Source: an uncultured bacterium (GTDB lineage Bacteria > Cyanobacteriota > Vampirovibrionia > Gastranaerophilales > Gastranaerophilaceae). Taken from it: a stretch of 37,051 bases of DNA. The stretch lies in contig URRM01000007.1 in assembly GCA_900550295.1 (NCBI GenBank), positions 1 to 37,051 of the forward strand, written 5' to 3'. Below are positions 6,792 to 14,363 of this stretch, in pieces. The notes beneath the pieces are model-generated. The model was not told the origin of the DNA, did no database searches, and worked only from the letters and a program-made list of their open reading frames with translations. Both the position numbers and the translations under genes were made by a program. Each line of letters begins with the position of its first letter. Position 1 is the stretch's first letter.

Positions 6792-7253
6792 ATGAAAACC
6801 ATAGAAGGACAATTAACTACAAACGGAGAAAATTTTTGTATCGTAATATCTAGATTTAATGAATTCATTGGCTCAAGACTGTTATCTGGCGCTATTGATG
6901 AATTAAAAAGACACGGTGTAAATGAAGATAATATTGATGTAATCTGGGTTCCAGGTGCATTCGAAATTCCTATTATTGCAAAAAAAGCTGCAAAATCAGG
7001 TAAATATAACGCTATTATTACTTTAGGAGCTGTAATTAAAGGCTCAACTTCACACTATGATTATGTTTGTGCAGAAGTTTCAAAAGGCGTAGCTGCCGTA
7101 AGTTTAGAAACTTGTGTTCCTGTAATCTTCGGCGTTTTAACAACTGACAACATTGAACAAGCTATTGAAAGAGCCGGTACAAAAGCCGGAAACAAAGGCT
7201 CTGATGCAGCAAAATCTGCAATTGAAATGGCAAACTTGGTAAAACTTGTATAG
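6792..7253 (+). CDS. ribH: 6,7-dimethyl-8-ribityllumazine synthase
   Basis: A 153-residue enzyme that joins 5-amino-6-ribitylaminouracil and 3,4-dihydroxybutanone 4-phosphate to form the direct precursor of riboflavin. It normally assembles into 60-mers or pentamers. All family motifs are present: SRFNEF near residue 20, PGAFEIP, GAVIKGSTSHYDYV with the catalytic His, FGVLTTDNIEQA and the RAGTKAGNKG phosphate-binding stretch. Length is typical. A good Shine-Dalgarno (AAAAAGGAG) precedes the ATG. No other rib gene is in the window and no FMN riboswitch is seen ahead of it. It leads a four-gene operon with murQ, gpsA and ricT. Confidence 0.96.
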   Translation: MKTIEGQLTTNGENFCIVISRFNEFIGSRLLSGAIDELKRHGVNEDNIDVIWVPGAFEIPIIAKKAAKSGKYNAIITLGAVIKGSTSHYDYVCAEVSKGVAAVSLETCVPVIFGVLTTDNIEQAIERAGTKAGNKGSDAAKSAIEMANLVKLV

Positions 7254-7260
7254 GAAATTT

Positions 7261-8154
7261 ATGAGCGAAATAATTACAGAATACAGAAACGAAAACACAA
7301 AAAATATCGACTTATTATCAAGTCTTGAAATTGTGAAAAAGATTAATGAAGAAGATAAACAAGTTGCAATTGCGGTTGAAAATGAAGCTGAAAACATTGC
7401 AAAAGCAATTGATATCATTACCAAACAATTTTTACAAGGCGGAAGATTAATCTACTTTGGCGCAGGCACATCAGGTCGTTTAGGAATTTTAGATGCCTCT
7501 GAATGTCCTCCAACCTTCAGCGTTCCTCACGAAATGGTTCAAGGAATTATGGCTGGCGGAGATAGCGCATTTAAAACACCGGTTGAAGGTGCTGAAGACA
7601 ATTTTGAAGCCGGAAAGCAAGACGCAAGCATTCTTACAGACAAGGATGTAGCGGTTGTAATTTCTGCAAGCGGAAACCCTAAATATTTATTAGGGGTTTT
7701 AGAAAAAGCAAACGAAATTAATGCAAAAACAATTGCACTAACTTGCAACTCTCAAGCAAGAATCATTGATGAGGCATCACTTGCTATCTGTGTTGAAGTT
7801 GGACCTGAGGTTATCGCAGGTTCAAGCAGAATGAAAGCGGGAACTGCTCAAAAAATGGTTCTAAATATGCTTACAACAGGTTCTATGATTAAGATTGGCA
7901 AGACTTACGAAAACTTCATGATAGATCTTAATCCGACAAACGAAAAATTGAAGGACAGAGCTATTAGAATTGTAGCTCAAATTGCGGAAACAACTCACGC
8001 AAACGCCTTCCAAACATTGGAAAATTGCAATTGGGAAATAAAAACAGCGATTGTTTCAATAAAAATGGGAGTAGATTTTGATACAGCACGTCAAAAGTTA
8101 AAAACTTGCAGTGGCGTATTAAGAAAACTATTGAATAAAAAGGAAGCAGTATAA
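7261..8154 (+). CDS. murQ: N-acetylmuramic acid 6-phosphate etherase
   Basis: A 297-residue SIS-fold enzyme that removes the lactyl ether of MurNAc-6-phosphate, giving GlcNAc-6-phosphate and D-lactate in peptidoglycan recycling. The signatures are GAGTSGRLGILDASECPPTF (Glu81, matching catalytic Glu83 of E. coli) and GAED (Glu112, matching Glu114). The ATG at 7261 is preferred over a TTG at 7246 because AGGAAA lies just before it, and the MSEIITEYRN start aligns with the family N-terminus. Its product feeds NagA, encoded in this window at 35828. No MurNAc PTS or AnmK gene is seen here, so the entry route is unknown. The TAA overlaps the gpsA ATG by one base. Confidence 0.95.
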   Translation: MSEIITEYRNENTKNIDLLSSLEIVKKINEEDKQVAIAVENEAENIAKAIDIITKQFLQGGRLIYFGAGTSGRLGILDASECPPTFSVPHEMVQGIMAGGDSAFKTPVEGAEDNFEAGKQDASILTDKDVAVVISASGNPKYLLGVLEKANEINAKTIALTCNSQARIIDEASLAICVEVGPEVIAGSSRMKAGTAQKMVLNMLTTGSMIKIGKTYENFMIDLNPTNEKLKDRAIRIVAQIAETTHANAFQTLENCNWEIKTAIVSIKMGVDFDTARQKLKTCSGVLRKLLNKKEAV

Positions 8155-9152
8155 TGAAATTAACAATATTGGGTGCAGGTTGCTGGGGTGCAACTCTTGC
8201 ATGGCTTTTAACAGACAACTTTGATGAAGTTTGTCTTTGGTCAAGAGAACAAGACCTTACTGATGATATGAAAAACAACAAACATTGCTCATATCCGTTA
8301 GAAATTCAACTTAAAGATAAGGTTCAAGTTACATCAGACATGCCGGAAGCAATTAAAGATGCAGATATTATTCTTTCAGTTGTAGCAACTTCCGGTACAC
8401 GTGAAGTTTGTGAAAACTTGAAAAAATCAGGCATTAAATCTCAACAAATCCTTGTAAACGCATCAAAAGGTATCGAATTGCCATCATTAATGACAATGTC
8501 AGACGTAATCAAAGACGTATTACCGGAACAAAGATTGGCTATTCTATCAGGTCCAACCCTTGCAAAAGAAGTACTTATGGGATGTCCTACAGCTGCTTGT
8601 GTGGCTTGTGAAGACAACAAAACAGCAAAATTTGTACAAGAACACTTGAATGTACCTAGCAAGTTTAGATTATACACAAATTCTGACGTTGTAGGTGTTG
8701 AATTAGGCGGAAGTTTGAAAAACGTAATCGCCATTGCTGCCGGTTTTGCTGACGGTATGAAATTAGGTGACAACTGTATGGGTTCACTTTTGACAAGAGG
8801 TATGGCTGAAATCGTTCGTGTAAGCGTAAGATTAGGCGCTAATCCTTCAACCTTGTACGGTTTATCAGGCATGGGCGATTTGATTGCAACTTGTTCAAGC
8901 CCATTATCAAGAAACCACACTGTAGGCGCATTGCTTGCTCAAGGTAAAAAAATCGACAACATCTTGAGTGAATTAGGCTCTGTTGCGGAAGGTGTTAAGA
9001 CTGCAAAAGCACTTTGTGAAATCGCAAAGAAAATGGAGATTGAAGTTCCGCTTTCAAACGCTATTTACGAAGCACTTTACACAGACATTACACCAATTGA
9101 AATTTTAAACAAATTAATGAATAGAAAGTTAAAAGAAGAAGAAAAATACTAA
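8154..9152 (+). CDS. gpsA: Glycerol-3-phosphate dehydrogenase [NAD(P)+]
   Basis: A 332-residue cytoplasmic enzyme that reduces dihydroxyacetone phosphate to sn-glycerol 3-phosphate, the backbone of membrane phospholipids. The Rossmann nucleotide motif GAGCWGATLA is at residues 7-16. The C-terminal domain carries SGPTLAKEV, the catalytic-lysine segment GGSLKNVIAIAAG, and LGDNCMGSLLTRGMAE. Length is typical. It starts at an ATG that shares one base with the murQ stop, and its own TAA shares one base with the next ATG, so it is translationally coupled on both sides. The assignment is secure. Confidence 0.96.
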   Translation: MKLTILGAGCWGATLAWLLTDNFDEVCLWSREQDLTDDMKNNKHCSYPLEIQLKDKVQVTSDMPEAIKDADIILSVVATSGTREVCENLKKSGIKSQQILVNASKGIELPSLMTMSDVIKDVLPEQRLAILSGPTLAKEVLMGCPTAACVACEDNKTAKFVQEHLNVPSKFRLYTNSDVVGVELGGSLKNVIAIAAGFADGMKLGDNCMGSLLTRGMAEIVRVSVRLGANPSTLYGLSGMGDLIATCSSPLSRNHTVGALLAQGKKIDNILSELGSVAEGVKTAKALCEIAKKMEIEVPLSNAIYEALYTDITPIEILNKLMNRKLKEEEKY

Positions 9153-10078
9153 TGACCAAATTTGCAGTAAGATATTTAAAAAATATGTTCTATCCGTTGG
9201 ATGTTCCTGAAAATGTGGAAATTCATTGCGGAGATATGGTTCTTGTAAGAACTGAAAAAGGTGAAGAAGCTCTAAAAGCCAGATGTGTAAATGAAGCTAT
9301 CGCCAAGATTTGGGAAAACAGCAAACAAAAACCTGATGCGTTTCCTGTAATCAGAGTTCTTGGAGAACGAGATAAACAAACTGTTGAACAAATTCAAAAA
9401 GAAGAAGTTGAAGCATATTTCAAATGCAAAGCTCTTGTTGAAAAACACAAACTTGTAATGAATTTGGTTCAATGTCGTATAACTTTTGACAGAAAGAAAA
9501 TAACTTTCTATTATACAGCACCGGAAAGAGTTGATTTCCGTGAATTATTGAAGGATTTAACTCAAACCTTCAAACGTGTAAGAATTGATTTACGTCATAT
9601 CGGCGTAAGAGATGAAACTTCAATTATGGAAGGCTGCGGAATTTGTGGTAAAGAGTTCTGCTGTTGCTCATTCTTGAAAAAATTCGGTTCAATTAACGTA
9701 AAACTTGCAAAAGACCAAGGTATGCCAATCACTCCAGGGAAGATTTCAGGCACTTGCGGCAGACTTTTATGTTGCTTGAATTATGAATATTCTAATTATA
9801 TTGAAGCTGCAAAAGGTATGCCTCCAATCGGTTCAGCCGTAATGACTCCTGACGGATTAGGCAAGGTTTGTGCTCTTCATTTCTTGAATAATGCAATTCA
9901 AGTTAAACTTGAAGACGGAAAAATTAAAGATTATCCCAAAGGCGAAATCGAAGTTGTTGAAGCTGATGTTGATGTTGAAATTGATGCACCAAGAACTCTA
10001 ACTTATGATGATGATTCAAAAGACATCGACTTGAAATCTTTAGAAGACGATAGAAACAGCTCTACAGGTAATATCTAG
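9152..10078 (+). CDS. ricT: PSP1-domain iron-sulfur protein, RicT/YaaT family
   Basis: A 308-residue cytoplasmic PSP1 family protein. The family cysteine signature is complete: CGICGKEFCCC (Cys162, 165, 170-172) and TCGRLLCCLNYE (Cys202, 207, 208). In Bacillus subtilis the homologue YaaT (RicT) forms a complex with RicA and RicF that carries Fe-S clusters and promotes RNase Y-dependent mRNA processing. RicA and RicF are not seen here. The N-terminal 100 residues are the PSP1 domain proper and the last 50 are an acidic tail. The gene is the last of the ribH-murQ-gpsA operon and overlaps gpsA by one base. The family call is firm; that it serves RNase Y in this organism is inference. Confidence 0.9.
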   Translation: MTKFAVRYLKNMFYPLDVPENVEIHCGDMVLVRTEKGEEALKARCVNEAIAKIWENSKQKPDAFPVIRVLGERDKQTVEQIQKEEVEAYFKCKALVEKHKLVMNLVQCRITFDRKKITFYYTAPERVDFRELLKDLTQTFKRVRIDLRHIGVRDETSIMEGCGICGKEFCCCSFLKKFGSINVKLAKDQGMPITPGKISGTCGRLLCCLNYEYSNYIEAAKGMPPIGSAVMTPDGLGKVCALHFLNNAIQVKLEDGKIKDYPKGEIEVVEADVDVEIDAPRTLTYDDDSKDIDLKSLEDDRNSSTGNI

Positions 10079-10103
10079 GTCGTTATGTTTTTATTTGGCT
10101 AAA

Positions 10104-10448
10104 TTATTCAAACAGTATCGAACCCATTAAAATTAGTGCAACTACCAAAACAAATATAGCAGGTATTAAAAAAGGTTTAAGTTCTTTCTCAATTTTTGCC
10201 TTATAATCTGGATCAACTTTACATCGTTTTGAAATACTGCTACCAATAACATAAATTTGAATAGCCAATAGTAAAAGAATAAGCAAAATAACCAATTTTT
10301 CACTTTTTGCAAAGGTTATGTCAAAAATATAATTCCAAAATGATTCTAAAATGATATCTTCAAAAATAAATACATAGGCAAATCCTGCCACCAAACATAC
10401 AGGAATCCAACCACCTTTTTCTAAAAATTTATAAATTTTTTTTTTCAT
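10104..10448 (-). CDS. Small three-helix membrane protein
   Basis: A 114-residue protein with three hydrophobic segments (about residues 14-33, 50-69 and 92-112) and basic ends and loops (MKKKIYKFLEK, SSISKRCKVDPDYKAK). No family is recognised. AAAGG lies about 9 nt before the ATG at 10448. It sits downstream of the TPR gene but is separated from it by the long inverted repeat at 10475-10550, so it may be a separate transcript. It is convergent with ricT, with only 25 bp between the stops and no obvious terminator there. The function is unknown. Confidence 0.7.
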   Translation of the reverse strand: MKKKIYKFLEKGGWIPVCLVAGFAYVFIFEDIILESFWNYIFDITFAKSEKLVILLILLLLAIQIYVIGSSISKRCKVDPDYKAKIEKELKPFLIPAIFVLVVALILMGSILFE

Positions 10449-10474
10449 AAATAAAAACCTTTGCGTGTTACTTA

Positions 10475-10550
10475 ATCTTCTGTCATGCTGAGCTTATTTC
10501 AGCATATCATGTTGCAGATACCCTGAAATAAGCTCAGTATGACAGAAGAT
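10475..10550. repeat. 76-bp inverted repeat with 28-bp arms
   Basis: Arms at 10475-10502 and 10523-10550 match at 27 of 28 positions, around a 20-nt loop. The element contains TGTCAT at one side and ATGACA at the other, the same kind of ends as the repeat at 227-312. The internal arm sequence CTGAGCTTATTTCAG resembles palindromic intergenic elements that I recall in many bacterial genomes. It lies between the TPR gene and the 3-TM gene, both on the minus strand. There is no T-run, so it is better called a REP-like element than an intrinsic terminator, although it could still stabilise or end the upstream mRNA. Confidence 0.7.
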
Positions 10551-10555
10551 AATAT

Positions 10556-12139
10556 CTATCTGCTTTTGCGAACAATTGAGGCTAAGTTTGCGTAAAGTTC
10601 TTTGTTTTTAGCAGAACCATCAATGCTTGCAGCTTCACTTACATAAGCTAAAGCATCTTCGTATTTACCTAGTTTTTGGTAGAATTCACTCATTTGAACA
10701 TAATACATTGCATTATTTAAGTCTAATGAAATAGCTTTTTTCATTGTTTCTATTGCAAAATTAACATCGCCTTGAGCAAACAAGACTAAAGCATTGTAAT
10801 AGTAACCTTCTGCGTTGTTTGTATCCAAGTCGATAACCTTTTGAGCAGCCTCAAAAGCGCCGTCATAATCTTTTATTTGAAGATAATTTTTAGCTTCTAA
10901 AATATAACCGTTAATAAAGTTTTCATTTTTCTTTAAGATTTTTTCGATAACCTCTTGAGCTTCACCATATTGAGCCATTTCAATTAAGATATTTGCATAA
11001 TCAGACAAATAGTTTAATGAATTTGGATTTATTGCCAAAGCTTTCTCCATATTTTTTTTTGCCAAATCATATTGAGATAACTCTTCACACACTTTTGCAA
11101 GTTCTACAAGAGCATAATCTTCTTTTGGATATTCTTTTACAATCGCATCCAATGCAACCTTTGCACTAACCGGATCGCCTTTTAAGTCGCTCAATTTTGC
11201 AGATAAAATTCTTGCTTGCAAATGTTTTGGTTCTTTTTCTAAAACTGTTTTTAATTCTTTTATGGCTTTATCATATTCTTGAGTTTGAGTATACAAATAT
11301 GCTAAAGAATAACGGTAATCAGGATTGTCGGCATCAAGACAAATAGCAATATTATAAAATTTTGCAGCCTCTTCCATCCAACCGTTTAAGAAGTATGCAT
11401 TTGCTAGATTGTAGACATATTTTGAATTTCTTTCATCCAATTTCATTGCTTTTTGGAAGTAGTTTATTGCATCTTCATATTTGCCTTCGTCAAGTTTAAA
11501 TAATCCTAAATATGAATTCACTACAGGATTTTCGGTTTCATTTTCCAATTTTTTGAATAATTCTTTAGATTTTAATAAATCGTTTTCTGAAAAATAAACT
11601 TCACCTAATAAAATCATAGCCTTTTTATTTTCAGGATTTTTATTCAATGCTAATTCCAACAATTCAATTGCACGTTTAAAATCTTGATTTTTGTAATGTG
11701 CTTGAGCAAAGTTGTAGTAAATTTCGTCATCAAAATCAAAATTAATATTTTCCAATTCTTTTATTTCATCAAATCGGTTTAATTTATTCAACACCGCAAT
11801 TTTATCTACCAAGCTTGATGGTGTTGGGTTGATTTCGAAAATTTTATTCACAGCCTTCAAAGCTTCTTCATAATTTTCTTCTGACATACGAATTGTTTTT
11901 AACAACTTTAAACATTCAATATGCAAAGGATCAATTTCTAAAGTTTTTTCGATATAACTTATAGCTCTTTGATTATTTTCCAATAAGTAATACAACTCGC
12001 CCAATTGAGATAAAATTTCTACATTGTTATTTTCAATACTCAAGGCTTTGTATAGCATTTCAATTGCCGGTTTATAAAATCCTTGACGTTTTAAATCAAA
12101 TGATTTTGTTATATATTCTAAAACTTCATTGTTTGACAT
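10556..12139 (-). CDS. Cytoplasmic TPR-repeat protein
   Basis: A 527-residue protein built almost entirely of tetratricopeptide repeats (about 14 units of 34 residues; for example A..LL.ALN.NPEN, YEDAINYFQKAMKLDERN, YDLAKKNMEKALAINPN). No signal peptide, membrane helix or catalytic domain is visible, so it is probably a protein-binding scaffold. Its start overlaps the last base of the FtsB-like gene, so the two are coupled and the TPR protein may serve division or envelope assembly. That link is inference from position. The closing repeats end at SIVRKSR. The 28-bp-arm inverted repeat follows directly. Confidence 0.85.
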   Translation of the reverse strand: MSNNEVLEYITKSFDLKRQGFYKPAIEMLYKALSIENNNVEILSQLGELYYLLENNQRAISYIEKTLEIDPLHIECLKLLKTIRMSEENYEEALKAVNKIFEINPTPSSLVDKIAVLNKLNRFDEIKELENINFDFDDEIYYNFAQAHYKNQDFKRAIELLELALNKNPENKKAMILLGEVYFSENDLLKSKELFKKLENETENPVVNSYLGLFKLDEGKYEDAINYFQKAMKLDERNSKYVYNLANAYFLNGWMEEAAKFYNIAICLDADNPDYRYSLAYLYTQTQEYDKAIKELKTVLEKEPKHLQARILSAKLSDLKGDPVSAKVALDAIVKEYPKEDYALVELAKVCEELSQYDLAKKNMEKALAINPNSLNYLSDYANILIEMAQYGEAQEVIEKILKKNENFINGYILEAKNYLQIKDYDGAFEAAQKVIDLDTNNAEGYYYNALVLFAQGDVNFAIETMKKAISLDLNNAMYYVQMSEFYQKLGKYEDALAYVSEAASIDGSAKNKELYANLASIVRKSR

Positions 12140-12594
12140 TATTTGAACAATCCCTTTTTCTTTTTCTTTTGTACATTGTTTTGTTTGTTATCGTTGATAA
12201 TAATTAACACTTCGTTTTCACCCGCCATTTTAAGGTTGTTTCTTGCAATAGCCTCTAAGCTTGCAGTTTGTGAAAATTCATTTATTTCATGTTTCAATTT
12301 TTTATTCTTAGCCTCTGCATCATCTCTTAATTTTTGGATTTTAACAATTTTGTCATGATAAGCAATTGTTTTTGAGATGTTTAAAATTGCACTGAAACCG
12401 ATTTGGGCTAAACAAAATAATAAAATTATGGTCAAAAAAGAATAATAGACATTGATATTTTGTCTATGTTTTTGAGATTTAAGTTTTGATTTTTTTCTTA
12501 CAGAGTCAAGGCTTGTAACCTTTCCGTTACCCTTAACTTTTGATTTTACAAAACTTTTTCTCTTTTTTTCTTTTTTATCTAAATCTTTGTCCAT
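12139..12594 (-). CDS. FtsB/DivIC-like septum formation protein
   Basis: A 151-residue bitopic membrane protein: a very basic cytoplasmic N-terminus (residues 1-48), one membrane helix (about 50-71), a coiled coil (78-108) and then the hallmark LEAIARNNLKMAGENEVLII (113-132), which matches the xExxARxxLxMxxxGE motif of the septum initiator family. These proteins pair with FtsL and FtsQ in the divisome. An FtsL-like gene is present at 32082. The C-terminus is lysine-rich. AAAGGG lies before the ATG and a TATAAT lies further upstream. The TPR gene overlaps its stop. The family assignment is good; the choice between FtsB and DivIC is not possible from sequence alone. Confidence 0.85.
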   Translation of the reverse strand: MDKDLDKKEKKRKSFVKSKVKGNGKVTSLDSVRKKSKLKSQKHRQNINVYYSFLTIILLFCLAQIGFSAILNISKTIAYHDKIVKIQKLRDDAEAKNKKLKHEINEFSQTASLEAIARNNLKMAGENEVLIIINDNKQNNVQKKKKKGLFK

Positions 12595-12637
12595 TAATTA
12601 CCCTTTTTCTAATTATAATACAAGATTAATGGATAGG

Positions 12638-13435
12638 CTATAGTTTGAATTTTGTAAACAAACTAAATTGATAAATTTGCTCTCCTGAATTGTAATATGT
12701 TGTTTGTCCTAATGCAGCCTCTAATTGAACGTTTTCTCTTGATTTGTTTATTAACGGACTGTATTGCAATACAATTTCGTTTCTGTGTCTTTCTGCAGAA
12801 GGATTTGCTTTAAATGCATCCTTTATTACAAATCCGTGTCCTAAATTCCAAGACGGAGTTAAATAGATACTTTCTAATTGTCGGCTTGTTGAGGTGTATT
12901 GGTCTTTACCAAATCCTGCCATCATACCGACATATTTGTTATCATATTGAACAAACATTTTTGTACGATATTCCAATTGTCCAATATCCATATCGGTTCC
13001 AAATGTTGTACCGTATGTGAAACTTCCTATTTTATATTCTAAAGACGAGAAGGATGGTGATATAGAATACTCATTAACTTGAGGTGACAAGCGATGTTGT
13101 TCTTGTTGAATATCTGTTAAAACTTTTGTATCATTCATTATAGATTTTTTTGCAACTTTTTTGACAGGATCCTTTAATTTTAGTTGCATTCGCTTTACAT
13201 CATCATCCAAAAACAAAACACCGTCTTTGTCATATTCAACACGACCGTTCAATTGATATTCATCGTCATTTAACAAAGCTTTTGGAGTTTCAATTTCTTT
13301 TTTCTCAACCGGTAAAGGAGCAGCCTCAACCTCTGGAGCTTTCGGCTTTTCCAACGGTTTAAATTCTACGGCAAAAGCTCTGTTTGTCGCAAATAAAAAC
13401 AATATTGATAATAATATTAGCCAGCTTCTTTTCAT
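12638..13435 (-). CDS. Exported protein with barrel-like C-terminal region
   Basis: From the ATG at 13435 the product has 265 residues. It starts with a clear signal peptide (MKRSWLILLSILFLFATNRAFA-VEF). A proline/lysine/glutamate-rich linker follows to about residue 60 (PKAPEVEAAPLPVEKKE). The C-terminal part, from about residue 125, alternates polar and hydrophobic residues with many Y, F, S and G (SFTYGTTFGTDMD, MFVQYDNKYVGMMAGFG) and ends in FTKFKL, as in small outer-membrane beta-barrels, though the last residue is Leu rather than Phe. An ATG at 13462 is rejected because it lies inside the promoter spacer. No SD is present. The promoter geometry predicts a leaderless mRNA. The specific function is unknown. 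Confidence 0.75.
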   Translation of the reverse strand: MKRSWLILLSILFLFATNRAFAVEFKPLEKPKAPEVEAAPLPVEKKEIETPKALLNDDEYQLNGRVEYDKDGVLFLDDDVKRMQLKLKDPVKKVAKKSIMNDTKVLTDIQQEQHRLSPQVNEYSISPSFSSLEYKIGSFTYGTTFGTDMDIGQLEYRTKMFVQYDNKYVGMMAGFGKDQYTSTSRQLESIYLTPSWNLGHGFVIKDAFKANPSAERHRNEIVLQYSPLINKSRENVQLEAALGQTTYYNSGEQIYQFSLFTKFKL

Positions 13436-13441
13436 AACTAT

Positions 13442-13470
13442 ATGATACTGCATTTTTAACATTGTTTCAA
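13442..13470 (-). promoter_or_regulatory. Promoter with -10 six nt from the ATG (leaderless type)
   Basis: On the minus strand TTGAAA (13470-13465), a 17-nt spacer, TATCAT (13447-13442), then exactly 6 nt and the ATG at 13435. Transcription starting about 7 nt after the -10 would begin at the A of the ATG. No Shine-Dalgarno is present. It is divergent from the YhaM-like gene's promoter. Confidence 0.6.
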
Positions 13471-13497
13471 GGCTTAAAATCAGATTTCAATTATTTA

Positions 13498-13506
13498 TGG
13501 TATAAT
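13498..13506 (+). promoter_or_regulatory. Extended -10 promoter of the yhaM-like gene
   Basis: TGG then TATAAT (13501-13506) forms an extended -10; the -35 is weak. The start point would be near 13513. AGGAAAT then serves as the Shine-Dalgarno for the ATG at 13527. Read-through to thrB is expected. Confidence 0.5.
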
Positions 13507-13526
13507 AACTAAAGAAATGAGGAAAT

Positions 13527-14357
13527 ATGTTTAGTACAGAAATTATTTATGAAGTTGTAACCTTCTCTGTTGGCGACACAAAAGCCGGAACAAAAATGGG
13601 CAAACTACAACTTAAAAATCCGGAAGACAATACTAATTTGAACTGTATTCTTTGGGAAGAAACTTTAAATAGATTTGAGTCTAAAATTTTCAGAAGCGGA
13701 AATAAAGTCAGAATCGTTTCTGCAACCTTCAATGAAAAATATAACAATTGTCTTGTTTCTGCTCTTGAGCTTGTAGAAGAAGCCATGACAGGACTTACGG
13801 AAGAACAAACTAACGAATATTATTCTGAATTAACATCTTATTTTGAAAAAGTTCAAAATGAAAATATGAGAAATTTCTTAAAAGAATATTTCACAGAACA
13901 CGAACAAGAATTTAAAAAAGCACCTGCCGCAAAATTGATGCATCACAACTTTATTGGCGGACTTTTGGTTCACACGGTTGAATGTTTGCGCCTTGCCGAT
14001 AAAATACTTGAAACATCTTTCCAAAAAATAAATTCAGACGATGTTTACACAGCTTGCGCACTTCATGATATCGGCAAAATTTATGAATACACTGTTGACA
14101 TAGAAACAGGTTTGATTGATTATAGTGAAGAATTCAAAAAGGATTGGTTAACACACTCTCAATTTGGATTTAATTTATGTATGAATAAAGGATTTAAGCA
14201 CGTTGCCAGAATGATTGCTGCCCACCACGGAAGAACAGACTGGGGCGCTATTATCGACTTGAACGAAAAAGATTTAGAACCCTCTGTTTATATCGTTCAC
14301 CACATTGACGATTTATCGGCAAAATTTGGCAGAACCAACGTGGCTATGTTAAAATAG
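13527..14357 (+). CDS. OB-fold/HD-domain protein, YhaM 3'-5' exoribonuclease family
   Basis: A 276-residue protein. Residues 1-85 fit an OB-fold nucleic-acid binding domain (GKLQLKNPEDN, NKVRIVSATFNE). Residues 135-265 form an HD domain with an intact metal set: LLVHT (His149), ALHDIGK (His180, Asp181), THSQFG (His210), AAHHG (His233-234) and HHIDD (Asp261). Both the order and spacing match YhaM of Bacillus subtilis, a 3'-5' exonuclease acting on RNA and ssDNA. It is somewhat shorter than YhaM (about 314 residues). thrB follows after 6 nt, so they share a transcript. The family is likely; the exact substrate is not shown by sequence. Confidence 0.82.
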   Translation: MFSTEIIYEVVTFSVGDTKAGTKMGKLQLKNPEDNTNLNCILWEETLNRFESKIFRSGNKVRIVSATFNEKYNNCLVSALELVEEAMTGLTEEQTNEYYSELTSYFEKVQNENMRNFLKEYFTEHEQEFKKAPAAKLMHHNFIGGLLVHTVECLRLADKILETSFQKINSDDVYTACALHDIGKIYEYTVDIETGLIDYSEEFKKDWLTHSQFGFNLCMNKGFKHVARMIAAHHGRTDWGAIIDLNEKDLEPSVYIVHHIDDLSAKFGRTNVAMLK

Positions 14358-14363
14358 GTAATT

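Noticed and set aside
7246..7260. TTG start for murQ
   Set aside because: The five extra residues are not family-like and the SD fits the ATG at 7261.
8441..8920. 159-codon minus-strand frame inside gpsA
   Set aside because: Antisense shadow of a conserved enzyme gene; no SD and no recognisable domain.
13436..13462. Start at 13462 for the exported protein
   Set aside because: That ATG lies in the 17-nt spacer of the TTGAAA/TATCAT promoter; the signal peptide starts at 13435.
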